Positions 26,313 through 35,811 of a DNA stretch of 64,000 bases are shown piece after piece. Position numbers and translations under genes: made by a program. This DNA is from CAVQSS01 sp963746605 (GTDB lineage: Bacteria > Desulfobacterota > RBG-13-43-22). The DNA lies in assembly GCA_963746605.1 (NCBI GenBank), contig CAVVCH010000006.1, positions 1 through 64,000 of the forward strand, written 5' to 3'. Below the pieces are notes generated by a model, which searched no databases, was not told the DNA's origin, and saw nothing but the letters and a program-made list of their open reading frames with translations. Positions within the stretch are counted from its first letter, which is position 1, and every line of letters begins with the position of its first letter.

Positions 26313-28732
26313 GCCCGGGGCCCCTTTTTACCGGCGGCTTTCTTTTTAGGTGCCGGTTTTTTGATGAGGGCCTGCTCGATGACCTGATCCATATCCCGGA
26401 CCAAAACAAACTGCAGGCGGCGCCGAATGGGCCGCGGAATCTCGGCCAAATCCTTCTGGTTCTGTTCGGGGATAATCAGGATCTTGATTTTGTTCCGGAT
26501 CGCGGCCAGGGTTTTTTCCTTTAAGCCCCCAATCGGCAGAACTTTCCCCCGCAAGGTGATTTCACCGGTCATGGCGATATCCTTATTGACCGGAATCTTG
26601 GTTAAAGCGGAAACCAGGGAGACCGCCAGGGTAATGCCGGCTGACGGGCCATCCTTGGGGATAGCCCCGGCCGGGACGTGGATATGAATATCCAAGAGGT
26701 CAAAATCGGATTCCTTCAATTGAAACTGACGACTGCGCGACCGGGCATAACTGAGGGCGGCCTGCGCCGATTCCTTCATCACTTCCCCCAATTGGCCGGT
26801 AAGCAGGAAATTGCCTTTGCCTCTCATGATCGTCGTTTCCACGTAGAGCACTTCCCCCCCGCTGGGCGTCCAGGCTAAGCCGGTGGCCACTCCCACTTCG
26901 TGGTTTTTACGGATTTCGTCGGGCAAAAACACTGGAGGGCCGAGATAACGGTACAAGGTTTTGGGAGTGACCTTGAAAGCGCCCTTTTCCCCCTCGGCCA
27001 CCTTCCGGGCGACTTTCCGGCAAATGGCCCCGAGCTCTTTCTCCAAATTGCGAAGCCCGGCTTCTTCCGTGTACTCGTTGATAATCTTCAGCAGGGACTG
27101 GCTATGAATGGTCAGGCGCTTCTCGTCCAGACCATGTTCGCGAACCTGGCGCGGCCAAAGATACGAAAGGGCGATATGAAGTTTTTCGTCATCGGAATAG
27201 CCGGGAATCTCGATGATCTCCATCCGGTCCCGCAAGGCCGAGGGGATCGGATCGGTCATATTGGCCGTGGTGATGAACATGACCGAGGACAGGTCAAAGG
27301 GGAGGCTCAGGTAATGATCGCTGAAGGCAAAGTTCTGTTCGGGATCCAGGACCTCCAGCAGGGCGGCGGCGGGATTTCCCCGGTAATCGGCCCCGAGCTT
27401 GTCGATTTCATCCATCATGAAAACCGGGTTGTTCACCCCCACCTGCTTCAACCCGTATAAAATGCGCCCCGGCATGGCCCCGATATACGTCCGGCGATGT
27501 CCCCGAATCTCGGCTTCGTCCCGGACTCCGCCCAGGGAGATGCGGATAAATTTCCGACCCAGGGCCCGGGCGATGGAGCGTCCCAGAGAGGTCTTCCCGA
27601 CCCCGGGCGGGCCCACAAAACAGAGGATGGGTCCTTTCATCTTGGGGTTCAGTTTTCGGACGCTTAAATATTCCAGAATCCGGTCTTTGACCTTTTGCAG
27701 ATCGTAGTGGTCTTCATTCAAAATTTGCTGGGCGGCGCGGACATCGATTTTGTCCCGCGTCTTTTTATCCCAGGGCAGGCTGACGATCCAGTCCAGATAA
27801 GTCCGGACGATGGAAATTTCGGCCGATTCGGAATGCATCTGTTCCAACCGGGCCAGTTGTTTCAGGGCCTCGGCCTCGGTTTCTTTGGACAGATGCAGTT
27901 TCTTGATCTTCTCCCGGTACTCGGTCACTTCCTGCTGGCGCTCGTCATACTCCCCCAGTTCCCGGCGAATGGCCTGCATTTGTTCTCGAAGAAAATACTC
28001 CCGCTGGCCCTTGGACATTTCCTCCTTGGCCTCGGATTGAATGCGGGCCTGAACCGTGGACACTTCCAGTTCCTTGCCTAGATGTTCGTATACCTTTTGC
28101 AGTCGCTCCAGGGGGTCCACCAACTCCAGGAGTCGCTGGAATTCTTCAATTTTTAAACGCAGGTTGGAGGCCACCAGATCGGCCAGCAGGCCGGGTTCCT
28201 CCACGCTGTTCAAAATGGCGATGACATCCTGGGAGAGCAAACCTTTGAGGGAGAGGATTTTTTCGCTTTGCTCCCGCACCGTACGCATCAGGGCCTCGGT
28301 TTCCACCGACTCCCGGGTCACCTCCAGGTCGGGAAGGGCTTTGAGCTGAACCTGGAAGGAGGGACGCTGTTCGAGGAACTTCAGGGTCTCGGCCCGGGAA
28401 ATACCTTGAACCAGAATCTTTAACCGTCCGTCGTTCAGTTTCATCATCCGTAGGATCAAGGCCACGCTGCCGACGGCATAAAGGTCTTCCGGCCCCGGGT
28501 CTTCCTGGGTCTGGTTTTTCTGGGCCACCAGAAAAACCAGACGATCATGGACCAGGGCTTTTTCCACGGCCTGAATGGACCCTTCCCGGGAAACAATCAG
28601 CGGCAGAATCATATTGGAAAAAATCACCACGTCCCGCACCGGAAGCAGCGGCAAGACCTCGGGAATGGTCAGTTCCCGCAGGTTTTCCCCGATGGTTTTT
28701 TCAATTTCGAAGTCCAGGTCTTGATTAGCCAT
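26309..28732 (-). CDS. lon: ATP-dependent protease Lon
   Basis: Cytoplasmic AAA+ serine protease degrading damaged and regulatory proteins. About 807 residues: N-terminal substrate-binding domain (LPLLPVRDVVIFSNMILPL), Walker A FVGPPGVGKTSLGRSIA, ISLGGVRDEAEIRGHRRTY, and the protease domain with the catalytic serine in PKDGPSAGITLAVS and lysine in LRGKVLPIGGLKEKTLAA. The extreme C-terminus is Lys/Ala-rich. ATG 28732 (MANQDLDFE) was chosen over an in-frame TTG at 28768, because that TTG is part of a probable promoter -35 box. Confidence 0.94.
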   Translation of the reverse strand: MANQDLDFEIEKTIGENLRELTIPEVLPLLPVRDVVIFSNMILPLIVSREGSIQAVEKALVHDRLVFLVAQKNQTQEDPGPEDLYAVGSVALILRMMKLNDGRLKILVQGISRAETLKFLEQRPSFQVQLKALPDLEVTRESVETEALMRTVREQSEKILSLKGLLSQDVIAILNSVEEPGLLADLVASNLRLKIEEFQRLLELVDPLERLQKVYEHLGKELEVSTVQARIQSEAKEEMSKGQREYFLREQMQAIRRELGEYDERQQEVTEYREKIKKLHLSKETEAEALKQLARLEQMHSESAEISIVRTYLDWIVSLPWDKKTRDKIDVRAAQQILNEDHYDLQKVKDRILEYLSVRKLNPKMKGPILCFVGPPGVGKTSLGRSIARALGRKFIRISLGGVRDEAEIRGHRRTYIGAMPGRILYGLKQVGVNNPVFMMDEIDKLGADYRGNPAAALLEVLDPEQNFAFSDHYLSLPFDLSSVMFITTANMTDPIPSALRDRMEIIEIPGYSDDEKLHIALSYLWPRQVREHGLDEKRLTIHSQSLLKIINEYTEEAGLRNLEKELGAICRKVARKVAEGEKGAFKVTPKTLYRYLGPPVFLPDEIRKNHEVGVATGLAWTPSGGEVLYVETTIMRGKGNFLLTGQLGEVMKESAQAALSYARSRSRQFQLKESDFDLLDIHIHVPAGAIPKDGPSAGITLAVSLVSALTKIPVNKDIAMTGEITLRGKVLPIGGLKEKTLAAIRNKIKILIIPEQNQKDLAEIPRPIRRRLQFVLVRDMDQVIEQALIKKPAPKKKAAGKKGPRA

Positions 28733-28739
28733 ACTTGAA

Positions 28740-28768
28740 AATGTAAACGGTTCGCGGGACTTCGTCAA
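28740..28768 (-). promoter_or_regulatory. Putative sigma-70 promoter of lon
   Basis: TTGACG at 28768-28763, a 17-base spacer, and TACATT at 28745-28740 on the minus strand. The -10 box ends seven bases before the lon ATG, so the transcript would start at or next to the start codon and be almost leaderless. No SD is seen there. Confidence 0.4.
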
Positions 28769-28817
28769 GGAATTTAGGGGAAACGGGCGGCGGAGGGCAG
28801 CGGGTTAAAAAAACAGC

Positions 28818-28846
28818 TTGACAGAAATTGTCTAATAACTCATTGT
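28818..28846 (+). promoter_or_regulatory. Putative promoter of Liv operon 2
   Basis: A consensus TTGACA at 28818-28823 followed after 17 bases by CATTGT (or ATTGTT with 18). It is divergent from the lon promoter and about 150 bp before the binding-protein ATG. The -35 is perfect, the -10 is weak. Confidence 0.35.
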
Positions 28847-28998
28847 TAAAACTTGCATTACTTGTTCAGGCCTGGTTCGACCGCGACGCAAGCCGGCGAG
28901 GGGAGAGCCATTCAAGATGCAGACCAAAAATATTTGAATTTTTGTTTCAAATCTTCTTATTTCGAGTTTATAACCAAACTAAAGGAGGAGGGCGCGTT

Positions 28999-30205
28999 AT
29001 GGGCAGAGGAAATCGTTGGGTTGTCTGGGGGGCATTTTTTTTGTTGCTGACCGGGTTGATTTGGGGGCCGGCCCCGACCAACGCCCAGGAGGTCATTAAG
29101 GTCGGAATTATCCTTCCGTTGACCGGAGAAAAGGCCAAATTCGGGGAGATTGAAAAAAACTCCTTTGTCATGGCCCTAAACGAGATCAACAAGGCCGGCG
29201 GCGTCAAGGGCAAAAAGATCGAACTGCTCTTTGAGGATGACACCGGCAAGCCGGATATCGCCAGAGCCGCGGTGGAAAAGCTGATTTCCAAGGATGGGGT
29301 AGTCCTGTTGGGCGGGGGCTACGGCAGTTCGGAAACCTATGCCATCTCCGGGGTGGCCCAGCAAAAAAAGATGCCCTTCCTGATTAACACCGGTTCAGCC
29401 GATGATATTACCGAAAAAGGCTGGAATTATATTTTCAGGCTCAATCCCTCGGTGAGCGAGTATGCCGATGCGGCCGAAAGCTTTTACAAGGAAGTGGCCA
29501 AACCGAAGACGGCGGTCATCCTTTACGAAAATTCCCTCTTCGGGACCAGCGGTTCCAAAGACGCCGATAAAACCTTGAAGGCCATGGGCGTGCAGGTGGC
29601 CCTCAAGGAAGGGTATGAACACGGGGCCGTGGACTTCAAGCCCCTGTTGATCAAGGTCAAGAACGCCAATCCCGATTTGATCTACATGATCTCCTATGTG
29701 ATGGACGCCTCCTTGATCATGCGCCAGTCCATGGAGCTGGACATCAATCCGAAAATGTTCGTCGGCGGCGGGGCGGGGTTCACGCTGCCGGAGTTCTACC
29801 AAAATGCCGGCAAAGCGGCCGAGGGGGTTTTTTCGGCCGACCTGTGGATTCCGACCCTGCCTTTTCCGGGGGCCAAGGAATATTTTGCCAATTATAAAAA
29901 ATCGTTCGGAAAAGAAACCGAATACCACGGGGCCGAAGCCTATGCCGCCATGCAGGTGATTGCCGATGTTCTGAAAAGGACCAAATCCTTCTCGCCGGAT
30001 GATATCCGCCAGGCCTTGGCGGCCACGGACCTGATGACCGTTTTCGGACCGGTCAAATTTTTGGCTTACGGTAAGAAAGACCAACCAGAATAAGCTGCCG
30101 ACTTACCTGGTCCAGTGGATCAAGGGAAAGATGGAATGTGTCTGGCCGAAACAATACGCCACGGCCGCCTATGTTTTTCCCCATAAGCCCTGGAAGAGTA
30201 GATAA
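28999..30205 (+). CDS. Branched-chain amino-acid ABC transporter substrate-binding protein (Liv operon 2), frameshifted near its end
   Basis: Periplasmic LivK-type protein. ATG 28999 follows AAAGGAGGAG and begins a signal peptide (WVVWGAFFLLLTGLIWGPAP, cleavage near TNAQ). The mature part has VGIILPLTGEKAKFGEIEKN, LNEINKAGGVKGKKIELLFE and GVVLLGGGYGSSETYAISG. After KFLAYGKK the frame ends early at 30093; one extra G near 30079 hides the true tail, NKLPTYLVQWIKGKMECVWP then a stop at 30203-30205. Restored length is about 401 residues. It starts an operon with four Liv genes. Confidence 0.83.
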
Positions 30206-30234
30206 CTGAAATAGTGATTTCCCGATTGACTGAC

Positions 30235-30258
30235 GGGCAGGCGGGGGACCGCCTGCCC
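30235..30258 (+). promoter_or_regulatory. GC-rich hairpin between binding protein and permease
   Basis: GGGCAGGCGG (30235-30244) pairs perfectly with CCGCCTGCCC (30249-30258) around a 4-base loop. No T-run follows. It could stabilise the upstream message or partly terminate, keeping binding protein in excess over the permease. Confidence 0.45.
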
Positions 30259-30290
30259 CTCCAACCAACCTAACTGGCAAGGAAACGACT

Positions 30291-31166
30291 ATGCTAGTCT
30301 TTACCCAAACCGTCGTGGCCGGGTTTCTGATCGGAGGCCTTTACGCCCTGATCGGGATCGGCATGACCCTGATCATGGGCGTCATGGGCATCATCAACCT
30401 GGCCCACGGGCAGATTATGATGGTCTCCATGTACATCACGCTGGTCTGTTACCAGGTTTTCGGCATCGATCCTTACCTGGCCCTGCTGATCACCATGCCG
30501 TCCCTTTTTATACTGTCCTTCTTCATCGGCAAATATCTCCTGGTCCCCCTGATCGGCCGGGAATCCATTCTCCCGGAAAACCAGGTCCTGATGACGGTGG
30601 GGATCGGCATCTGCATGACCGAAACCATGCGCTTTATCTTTTCCTCCAACTACCAGTCGGTCCGCACCGGCTATTCCAATAAGGCCTTTTACCTGGGGGA
30701 AATTTCCTTCAATTTTCCGCTGGCCGTCGCCTTCCTGATCGCCATCGTGATTACCGTCGCCCTCTTTTTCTTTTTAATGAAAACCGATACCGGCCGAGCC
30801 ATTCGAGCAACGGCCCAGGATAAAGACGCGGCGGTCCTGATGGGCATCCATCAGCAAAAAATCACCTATGCCACCTACGGCCTGGGAGCCGCTCTGACGG
30901 CGGCCGCCGGCAGCCTGCTGCTTCCTATCTACTATCTTTTCCCGGACCTGGGAGGGGCCTTCACCCTGAAGGCCTTTGTCATTACCATCCTGGGGGGGCT
31001 GGGCAGCACCGTCGGAGCGATCTTGGGCGGACTGACCCTCGGGATTGCCGAGTCTCTGGGGGCTACCTATATCTCCATGGGCTATAAAGACGCGGTGGGC
31101 ATGATCATCTTTCTCCTGGTCTTGATCTTTATCCCCGGCGGGCTGAAACGGTTCACCAAAATTTAG
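30291..31166 (+). CDS. Branched-chain amino-acid ABC transporter permease, LivH type (operon 2)
   Basis: Membrane subunit of the second Liv importer, 291 residues, about eight helices. GVMGIINLAHGQIMMVSMYI is the classic N-terminal LivH motif, TDTGRAIRATAQDKDAAVLMG is the cytoplasmic loop that contacts the ATPases (split here after 19 residues), and GGLGSTVGAILGGLTLGI is near the end. It is much closer to textbook LivH than the operon 1 copy. A GGAAACGACT precedes the ATG; the LivM gene follows after 13 bp. Confidence 0.9.
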   Translation: MLVFTQTVVAGFLIGGLYALIGIGMTLIMGVMGIINLAHGQIMMVSMYITLVCYQVFGIDPYLALLITMPSLFILSFFIGKYLLVPLIGRESILPENQVLMTVGIGICMTETMRFIFSSNYQSVRTGYSNKAFYLGEISFNFPLAVAFLIAIVITVALFFFLMKTDTGRAIRATAQDKDAAVLMGIHQQKITYATYGLGAALTAAAGSLLLPIYYLFPDLGGAFTLKAFVITILGGLGSTVGAILGGLTLGIAESLGATYISMGYKDAVGMIIFLLVLIFIPGGLKRFTKI

Positions 31167-31179
31167 GGAGAGCGGAGCG

Positions 31180-32154
31180 ATGGAGTCGTCTAGAGGAATC
31201 ATAAAATACCTGATTATTTTTGTACTCGCCGGGCTATTGCCACTCTTCGTCAAGCAGGACTATTATATTCACCTCATGATCCTGGTGTTGATGTGGGTGA
31301 TCATCGGGTCATGCTGGAACCTGATCGCCGGCTATACGGGTCAGGTCTCCTTCGGGCAGGCCGCCTTTTTTGGAGTGGGGGCCTATACCGCCGGGATCCT
31401 GCATACCAAACTGGAACTCTCCCCCTGGTTAGGAATGGTCCTGGGAGGCTGGACGGCCATCCTCCTGGCCCTGCTGATCGGCTACCTGTGTTTCCGGCTG
31501 CGAGGCCCGTATTTCGCCCTGGCCACCCTGGCCTCCGGGGAAATCTTGCGCCTCATCGCCAACAACTGGGTTGATTTTACCGAGGGCATGGTCGGCATCC
31601 TGGTTATTCAGACCTTTTCCAGCAAGTTGCCTTATTATTATCTGGTTTTAGGACTGGCGGCCCTCTGCCTGGGAGTCATCTCTCTGGTGATGCATTCCAA
31701 ATGGGGTTACTATTTCGTTTCCATCCGGGAGGATCAGGATGCCGCCGAATCCCTGGGAATCAATACCGCCCTTTATAAGAACGTCTCGCTGATGATCAGT
31801 TCCTTCTTTACCGGAACGGTGGGGGCCTTTTATTTGAACTACATGGGTTTCATTGACCCCTCCATCGTCTTTGCCCTCCACGACATTTCCATCCAGGCCA
31901 TTCTGGTCGGGATTATCGGCGGGGTCGCCACCCTGTGGGGGCCGGCCCTGGGGGCGTTGATCATGGTGGGGATTCAGGAGCTTTTTCGAACCGCCATTTT
32001 CGGTCTGGCCCCCAAATGGGTAAGCCAGGGACATGCGATGGCCTTCGGTCTGCTGGTGGTCCTGACCATCCTCTTCATGTCCAACGGGGTAGTGGGCGAT
32101 TGGGTAAAGATTAAGCGCCTCTTTACCCGAAAAGCAGCGGAGGGCGGCTCATGA
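31180..32154 (+). CDS. Branched-chain amino-acid ABC transporter permease, LivM type (operon 2)
   Basis: Second membrane subunit, 324 residues. Key stretches are NLIAGYTGQVSFGQAAFFGV, FRLRGPYFALATLASGEILR, and the ATPase-contact loop SIREDQDAAESLGINTALYK. ATG 31180 follows GGGAGAGCGGAGCG. The LivG ATG overlaps its stop by 4 bases. The terminal tail is basic. It forms the translocation pore with the LivH protein. Confidence 0.9.
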   Translation: MESSRGIIKYLIIFVLAGLLPLFVKQDYYIHLMILVLMWVIIGSCWNLIAGYTGQVSFGQAAFFGVGAYTAGILHTKLELSPWLGMVLGGWTAILLALLIGYLCFRLRGPYFALATLASGEILRLIANNWVDFTEGMVGILVIQTFSSKLPYYYLVLGLAALCLGVISLVMHSKWGYYFVSIREDQDAAESLGINTALYKNVSLMISSFFTGTVGAFYLNYMGFIDPSIVFALHDISIQAILVGIIGGVATLWGPALGALIMVGIQELFRTAIFGLAPKWVSQGHAMAFGLLVVLTILFMSNGVVGDWVKIKRLFTRKAAEGGS

Positions 32155-32873
32155 TTATTTTTGAAGCCCGGGATATGGTGAAATATTTTGGGGGCCTGAG
32201 TGCCGTGAACGGCGTCAGCTTCCAGGTGGAACAGGGTGAAATCTTCGGTCTGATCGGACCCAACGGCTCCGGGAAGACCACTACTTTCAATCTGATCAAT
32301 AATTATTTTCCCTTGACCTCGGGGGACGTCTTTTTGAACGGACAATCCATCAAGGGCTTGAAGACCCATAAAATATGCCATTTGGGCATTGCCCGGACTT
32401 TCCAGGTGGTCAAACCCCTGGCCCGTCTGACGGTGCTGGAAAACGTAGTGGCCTCCGCCTTCTGCCGGGTCAACAGCATCAAAGAGGCCCAGAAGCAGGC
32501 CCTGGAAATGATTGAATTCTGCGGGCTCCTGCCCTACAAGGATCAACAAGCCAAGGGATTGCCTATCGGTTTGCGCAAACGATTGGAAATCACCCGGGCC
32601 ATGGCCACCCAGCCTAAGGTGCTGCTCCTGGACGAGACCTGCGCCGGGTTGACCCCTAAGGAAGTAGATCAGGCCATTGAATTGATCCAGGAGATCAACC
32701 GACGGGGAGTGACGATCATCGTCATCGAACATATCATGAAAGTCATCATGACCATTTCCCAACGAATCCTGGCCATCAACCACGGCCAGCCCATCGCCAG
32801 CGGGACACCGAAAGAGATTGCCCAGAATAAGCAGGTGATTGAGGCCTACCTGGGGGAGGATGAAAATGCTTAA
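32151..32873 (+). CDS. Branched-chain amino-acid ABC transporter ATPase, LivG type (operon 2)
   Basis: ATP-binding subunit of 240 residues. Walker A is GPNGSGKTTTFNLINN, Walker B is VLLLDETCAGLTP with the expected acidic pair, and IIVIEHIMKVIM carries the switch histidine. The signature loop reads LPIGLRKRLEITRAMA, with IGLRKR in the signature position, a variant common in LivG proteins. Start ATG 32151 overlaps the LivM stop, and its own end overlaps LivF by 8 bases. Confidence 0.9.
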   Translation: MIIFEARDMVKYFGGLSAVNGVSFQVEQGEIFGLIGPNGSGKTTTFNLINNYFPLTSGDVFLNGQSIKGLKTHKICHLGIARTFQVVKPLARLTVLENVVASAFCRVNSIKEAQKQALEMIEFCGLLPYKDQQAKGLPIGLRKRLEITRAMATQPKVLLLDETCAGLTPKEVDQAIELIQEINRRGVTIIVIEHIMKVIMTISQRILAINHGQPIASGTPKEIAQNKQVIEAYLGEDENA

Positions 32874-33570
32874 GATCAATCATATCGATGTATCTTATGG
32901 CGATGTGCAAGTCCTCTGGGATGTCTCTTTTGAGGTCCAGGAGAAGGAAATTCTGGTCTTGGTCGGGGCCAACGGCGCCGGGAAATCCACCACCCTGCGG
33001 ACCATTTCCGGGTTGTTGCGGCCTTCTAAGGGATCCATCGAGTATAAAGGCCAGGTCTTGAACCAGGTCCCGGCCCACAAGATGATCGAACTGGGGTTAG
33101 CCCATGTGCCGGAGGGCCGAAGGCTTTTCCCGGAGATGACCGTCGAGGAAAACCTGATCATGGGGTCCCTGAGCCCCAAGGCCAAGGCCAAACGCCAGCA
33201 GTCCATGAAGGAAGTCTACCGGCTTTTCCCCCGCCTGGAAGAACGCCGCAAGCAGCAATCCCGGACCATGAGCGGCGGGGAACAGCAGATGTGCGCCATC
33301 GGCCGGGGACTGATGTCCCTCCCGGAGATCCTGCTGCTGGATGAACCTTCCTTGGGTCTGGCCCCCATCCTGGTCCAGGAAATCTTTCATATTGCCCAAC
33401 GAATCAATGAGGAAGGCGTGACCATCCTGCTGGTGGAACAAAATGTTAAGAATACGCTCTCTTTCTGCCACCGGGCTTACGTCATGGAGAACGGCCGGAT
33501 CGTCCTGGAGGGGACCGGCAAGGAACTCCTGAACAACCCCCACGTCAAGGAAGCCTACCTGGGAATCTGA
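32866..33570 (+). CDS. Branched-chain amino-acid ABC transporter ATPase, LivF type (operon 2)
   Basis: Second ATPase, 234 residues from ATG 32866, which has GGGGGAGG six bases upstream; ATG 32860 is also possible. Walker A GANGAGKSTTLRTISG, signature TMSGGEQQMCAIGRGLM, Walker B ILLLDEPSLGLAP, and the LivF-typical VEQNVKNTL. It lacks the insertion present in the operon 1 LivF. It ends the transporter operon, 35 bp before the nucleotidyltransferase gene. Confidence 0.9.
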   Translation: MLKINHIDVSYGDVQVLWDVSFEVQEKEILVLVGANGAGKSTTLRTISGLLRPSKGSIEYKGQVLNQVPAHKMIELGLAHVPEGRRLFPEMTVEENLIMGSLSPKAKAKRQQSMKEVYRLFPRLEERRKQQSRTMSGGEQQMCAIGRGLMSLPEILLLDEPSLGLAPILVQEIFHIAQRINEEGVTILLVEQNVKNTLSFCHRAYVMENGRIVLEGTGKELLNNPHVKEAYLGI

Positions 33571-33605
33571 GCCGGTCCTGGGCCGAGACAAAGAAAGGGC
33601 ACCCA

Positions 33606-34559
33606 GTGGAGGCTATGGTTTTAGCGGCAGGGGAGGGCACCCGACTCCTCCCTCTTACTTTGGTAAAGCCTAAGCCTCTCTTCCCGCTGCTCAACCGTCC
33701 GCTGCTGGCCTGGATTTTTGAGAACCTGGCCCATTTTCAGGTCCGGCGGCTGATACTGAATTCCCATCATCTTTCCGAACAGATCGAATCCTTTCTGACC
33801 CAATCCGATCATCGGGGTCGATTCGAAGACCTGCAACTCCGCCGGGAGCCGGTGCTTCTGGGAACAGGGGGAGGGATTAAGAATACCGAAGGTTTCTGGC
33901 GCTCCGATCCCTTTCTGGTGGTGAACGGCGATATCCTCACGGATGTCGATTTGTCCGCGGCCGCCGAATTCCACCGGAAACATCAGGGACCGATAACGCT
34001 GGTGGTGCACGATTACCCGTTTTTCAACAACATCGCGGTGGATGAGCCGGGGCGGATCCGGGCGCTGCGGACCTCCTCCGAGGGCCGATGGGCCTTTACC
34101 GGAATTCATATTCTTAATCGGGAAATTTTCGATTATCTTCCGCCGTTGGCACCCTATGATATCATCCCGGTCTATCAGACCCTGATAAGCCGGGGGATAC
34201 CGCTCTGGGCTTTTCGGGTGAATGGACATTACTGGAGGGATATGGGGACCCTCGAATCGTATCGGGCTTTACACGAGGACATCCTGACCGGCAAGACCGC
34301 TTCGTTTCTCGTTCCCGGCCGAGAAGCTGCATCTAATCCTCCGGGCTGGTGCCTTCATCCGCAGGCCCAACTCGGGGAAGGGGTGCGGTTGGAAGGGTGG
34401 GGTGCCGTGGGTGAAAATTGCCGACTCGGTAAAGGCTGTCGCCTGCGGAACACCATCCTCTGGGATCGGGTCACTGTGCTGGAAGGGGTCCGGATAGAGG
34501 GCGCCATAGTCTCGGAGGACCGAGTGGTTACAGGTGATTTGGTGGGAGGTATTATTTGA
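33606..34559 (+). CDS. Sugar-phosphate nucleotidyltransferase (MurU / mannose-1-phosphate guanylyltransferase type)
   Basis: Transfers a nucleotide to a sugar-1-phosphate. The N-terminal VLAAGEGTRLLPLTLVKPKP is the nucleotide-binding signature, FLVVNGDILTDVDL carries the metal-binding Asp, and the C-terminal portion after about residue 240 has short hexapeptide-like turns (AVGENCRLGKGCRLRNTILW), so the protein combines a Rossmann-like domain with a partial left-handed helix. The start is GTG 33606. The next real gene encodes an aminoglycoside-phosphotransferase-like kinase, a pairing that recalls AmgK-MurU of cell-wall recycling; that pathway assignment is inference. UTP versus GTP use cannot be told. 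Confidence 0.8.
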   Translation: MEAMVLAAGEGTRLLPLTLVKPKPLFPLLNRPLLAWIFENLAHFQVRRLILNSHHLSEQIESFLTQSDHRGRFEDLQLRREPVLLGTGGGIKNTEGFWRSDPFLVVNGDILTDVDLSAAAEFHRKHQGPITLVVHDYPFFNNIAVDEPGRIRALRTSSEGRWAFTGIHILNREIFDYLPPLAPYDIIPVYQTLISRGIPLWAFRVNGHYWRDMGTLESYRALHEDILTGKTASFLVPGREAASNPPGWCLHPQAQLGEGVRLEGWGAVGENCRLGKGCRLRNTILWDRVTVLEGVRIEGAIVSEDRVVTGDLVGGII

Positions 34560-34811
34560 TGGTAATCTTAACCTGAATTAATAATCAAGAATTAATTGTG
34601 TACGATTATGTACGAGTGAGGAAACCCGCAATGAGCAATGCCTGGCAGCGAAGCCTGACTGGAGATTAGCGGAGCAGAAATGTTGGCGCCGTACTCGTAC
34701 ACGTACTCATACACGCCGAATTCTGGGCTTTTCGCTGGAGTCACTCGTGCATGTGGATGGGTGAGTTGCACGCGATTCGGCAGCCCACAAATTCTGTTCT
34801 GAAGAGCTGAA
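34560..34811. other. Intergenic region with GTACGAGT/ACTCGTAC words
   Basis: A 252-bp gap between the nucleotidyltransferase and kinase genes. It contains TGTACGATTATGTACGAGTG and the complementary words GTACTCGTACACGTACTC about 80 bp later, forming a loose inverted repeat. No coding region or clear promoter was recognised. Confidence 0.35.
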
Positions 34812-35811
34812 ATGAGAAAACTAACCCATTACTTGAAGTCTATACTTCCGACCGCTTTCGGCTATACCGGTCGGATAGCTATTCACTGTCTGAAAGGAGA
34901 CGGGTCTGATCGAAAGGTTTACCGGGTAAGAGCGGGCCAAAAAACCTCCATACTGGTTGATCATCCCGGCGGAAGGACTGGTGTTCCTTCGGAAAACGGT
35001 TCTTTCTATTATATCGGGCGACATTTAGCGTCCCGGGGGATTCATACACCGGCCATCAAAGACTATGATCGACGATTGGGAATCTTTTTGCTGGAGGATT
35101 TCGGGGATATTACTCTGGAGGATTGGATAAATATTAAAAAAAACGATTTAACATATACTTACAAGGAAATAATAAAGCATCTGGTTAGGATTCAAGTAGA
35201 TGGTTTCCAGGGCTTTGATCCCCGGCAGTGTTACGATACTCCTGTTTACGACGGTCTTTTTTCCTGGGAACGGGAAAGCGAATATTTTATCCGTTCCTTT
35301 CTCCAGGGATTTCTGGGCCGGAAGAAGATCGATTCGGCGGCCCTGACCCAATTCAAGGAGATCGCCCTGCGGGTGGATCAGGAAAAATCGCGTTTTTTTC
35401 TTTACCGGGACTTTCAATCGCGTAATATTATGGTGTTGGCGGATGGTTTCGGCTTTATTGATTTTCAGGGAGGCCGGCTGGGCCCCCCGCAGTACGATCT
35501 GGCCTCCCTCTTGATCGACCCCTATGCGGGGCTTTCCAGGACTGTTCAGGAAAAATTGCTAACATGTTATTTGCAGGAACTTTCCAGGAAAACGTGTTGT
35601 TTCAGCTTCTAGTTTTAGGGAACATTACCAAGTCATCGGTTTTCAGCGGAATTTGCAGATCCTGGGGGCCTTCAGTTTCCTGAGCCGCGTTAAAGGGAAA
35701 ACCTATTTTGAAACCTACATCCCGGCGGCGGTGGAGAATTTAAAGGTTTGGGTGAGCAACGACCTTTTTAGACCCTACCGTCACTTGAGAAAGATCATAA
35801 AGGAGCTTTAA
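34812..35811 (+). CDS. Aminoglycoside-phosphotransferase-like sugar kinase (AmgK-like) with one frameshift
   Basis: Kinase of the APH/choline-kinase fold. The catalytic loop is FLYRDFQSRNIMVL (Tyr where most relatives have His) and the metal-binding loop is GFIDFQGGRLGPPQYDLASLL. Frame 0 ends early at 35612, but conserved sequence continues in another frame as SASSFREHYQVIGFQRNLQI, then LGAFSFLSRVKGKTYFETYI to the stop at 35809-35811. The break is in AGGAAAACG, where three A's would restore the frame. Joined length about 333 residues. Its stop overlaps the ATG of der by one base. By family and neighbour it may phosphorylate an amino sugar for the nucleotidyltransferase; this is inference. Confidence 0.72.

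Noticed and set aside
28828..28998. Longer N-terminus for the operon 2 binding protein
   Set aside because: The extra residues are not signal-peptide-like and the strong AAAGGAGG site lies before ATG 28999.
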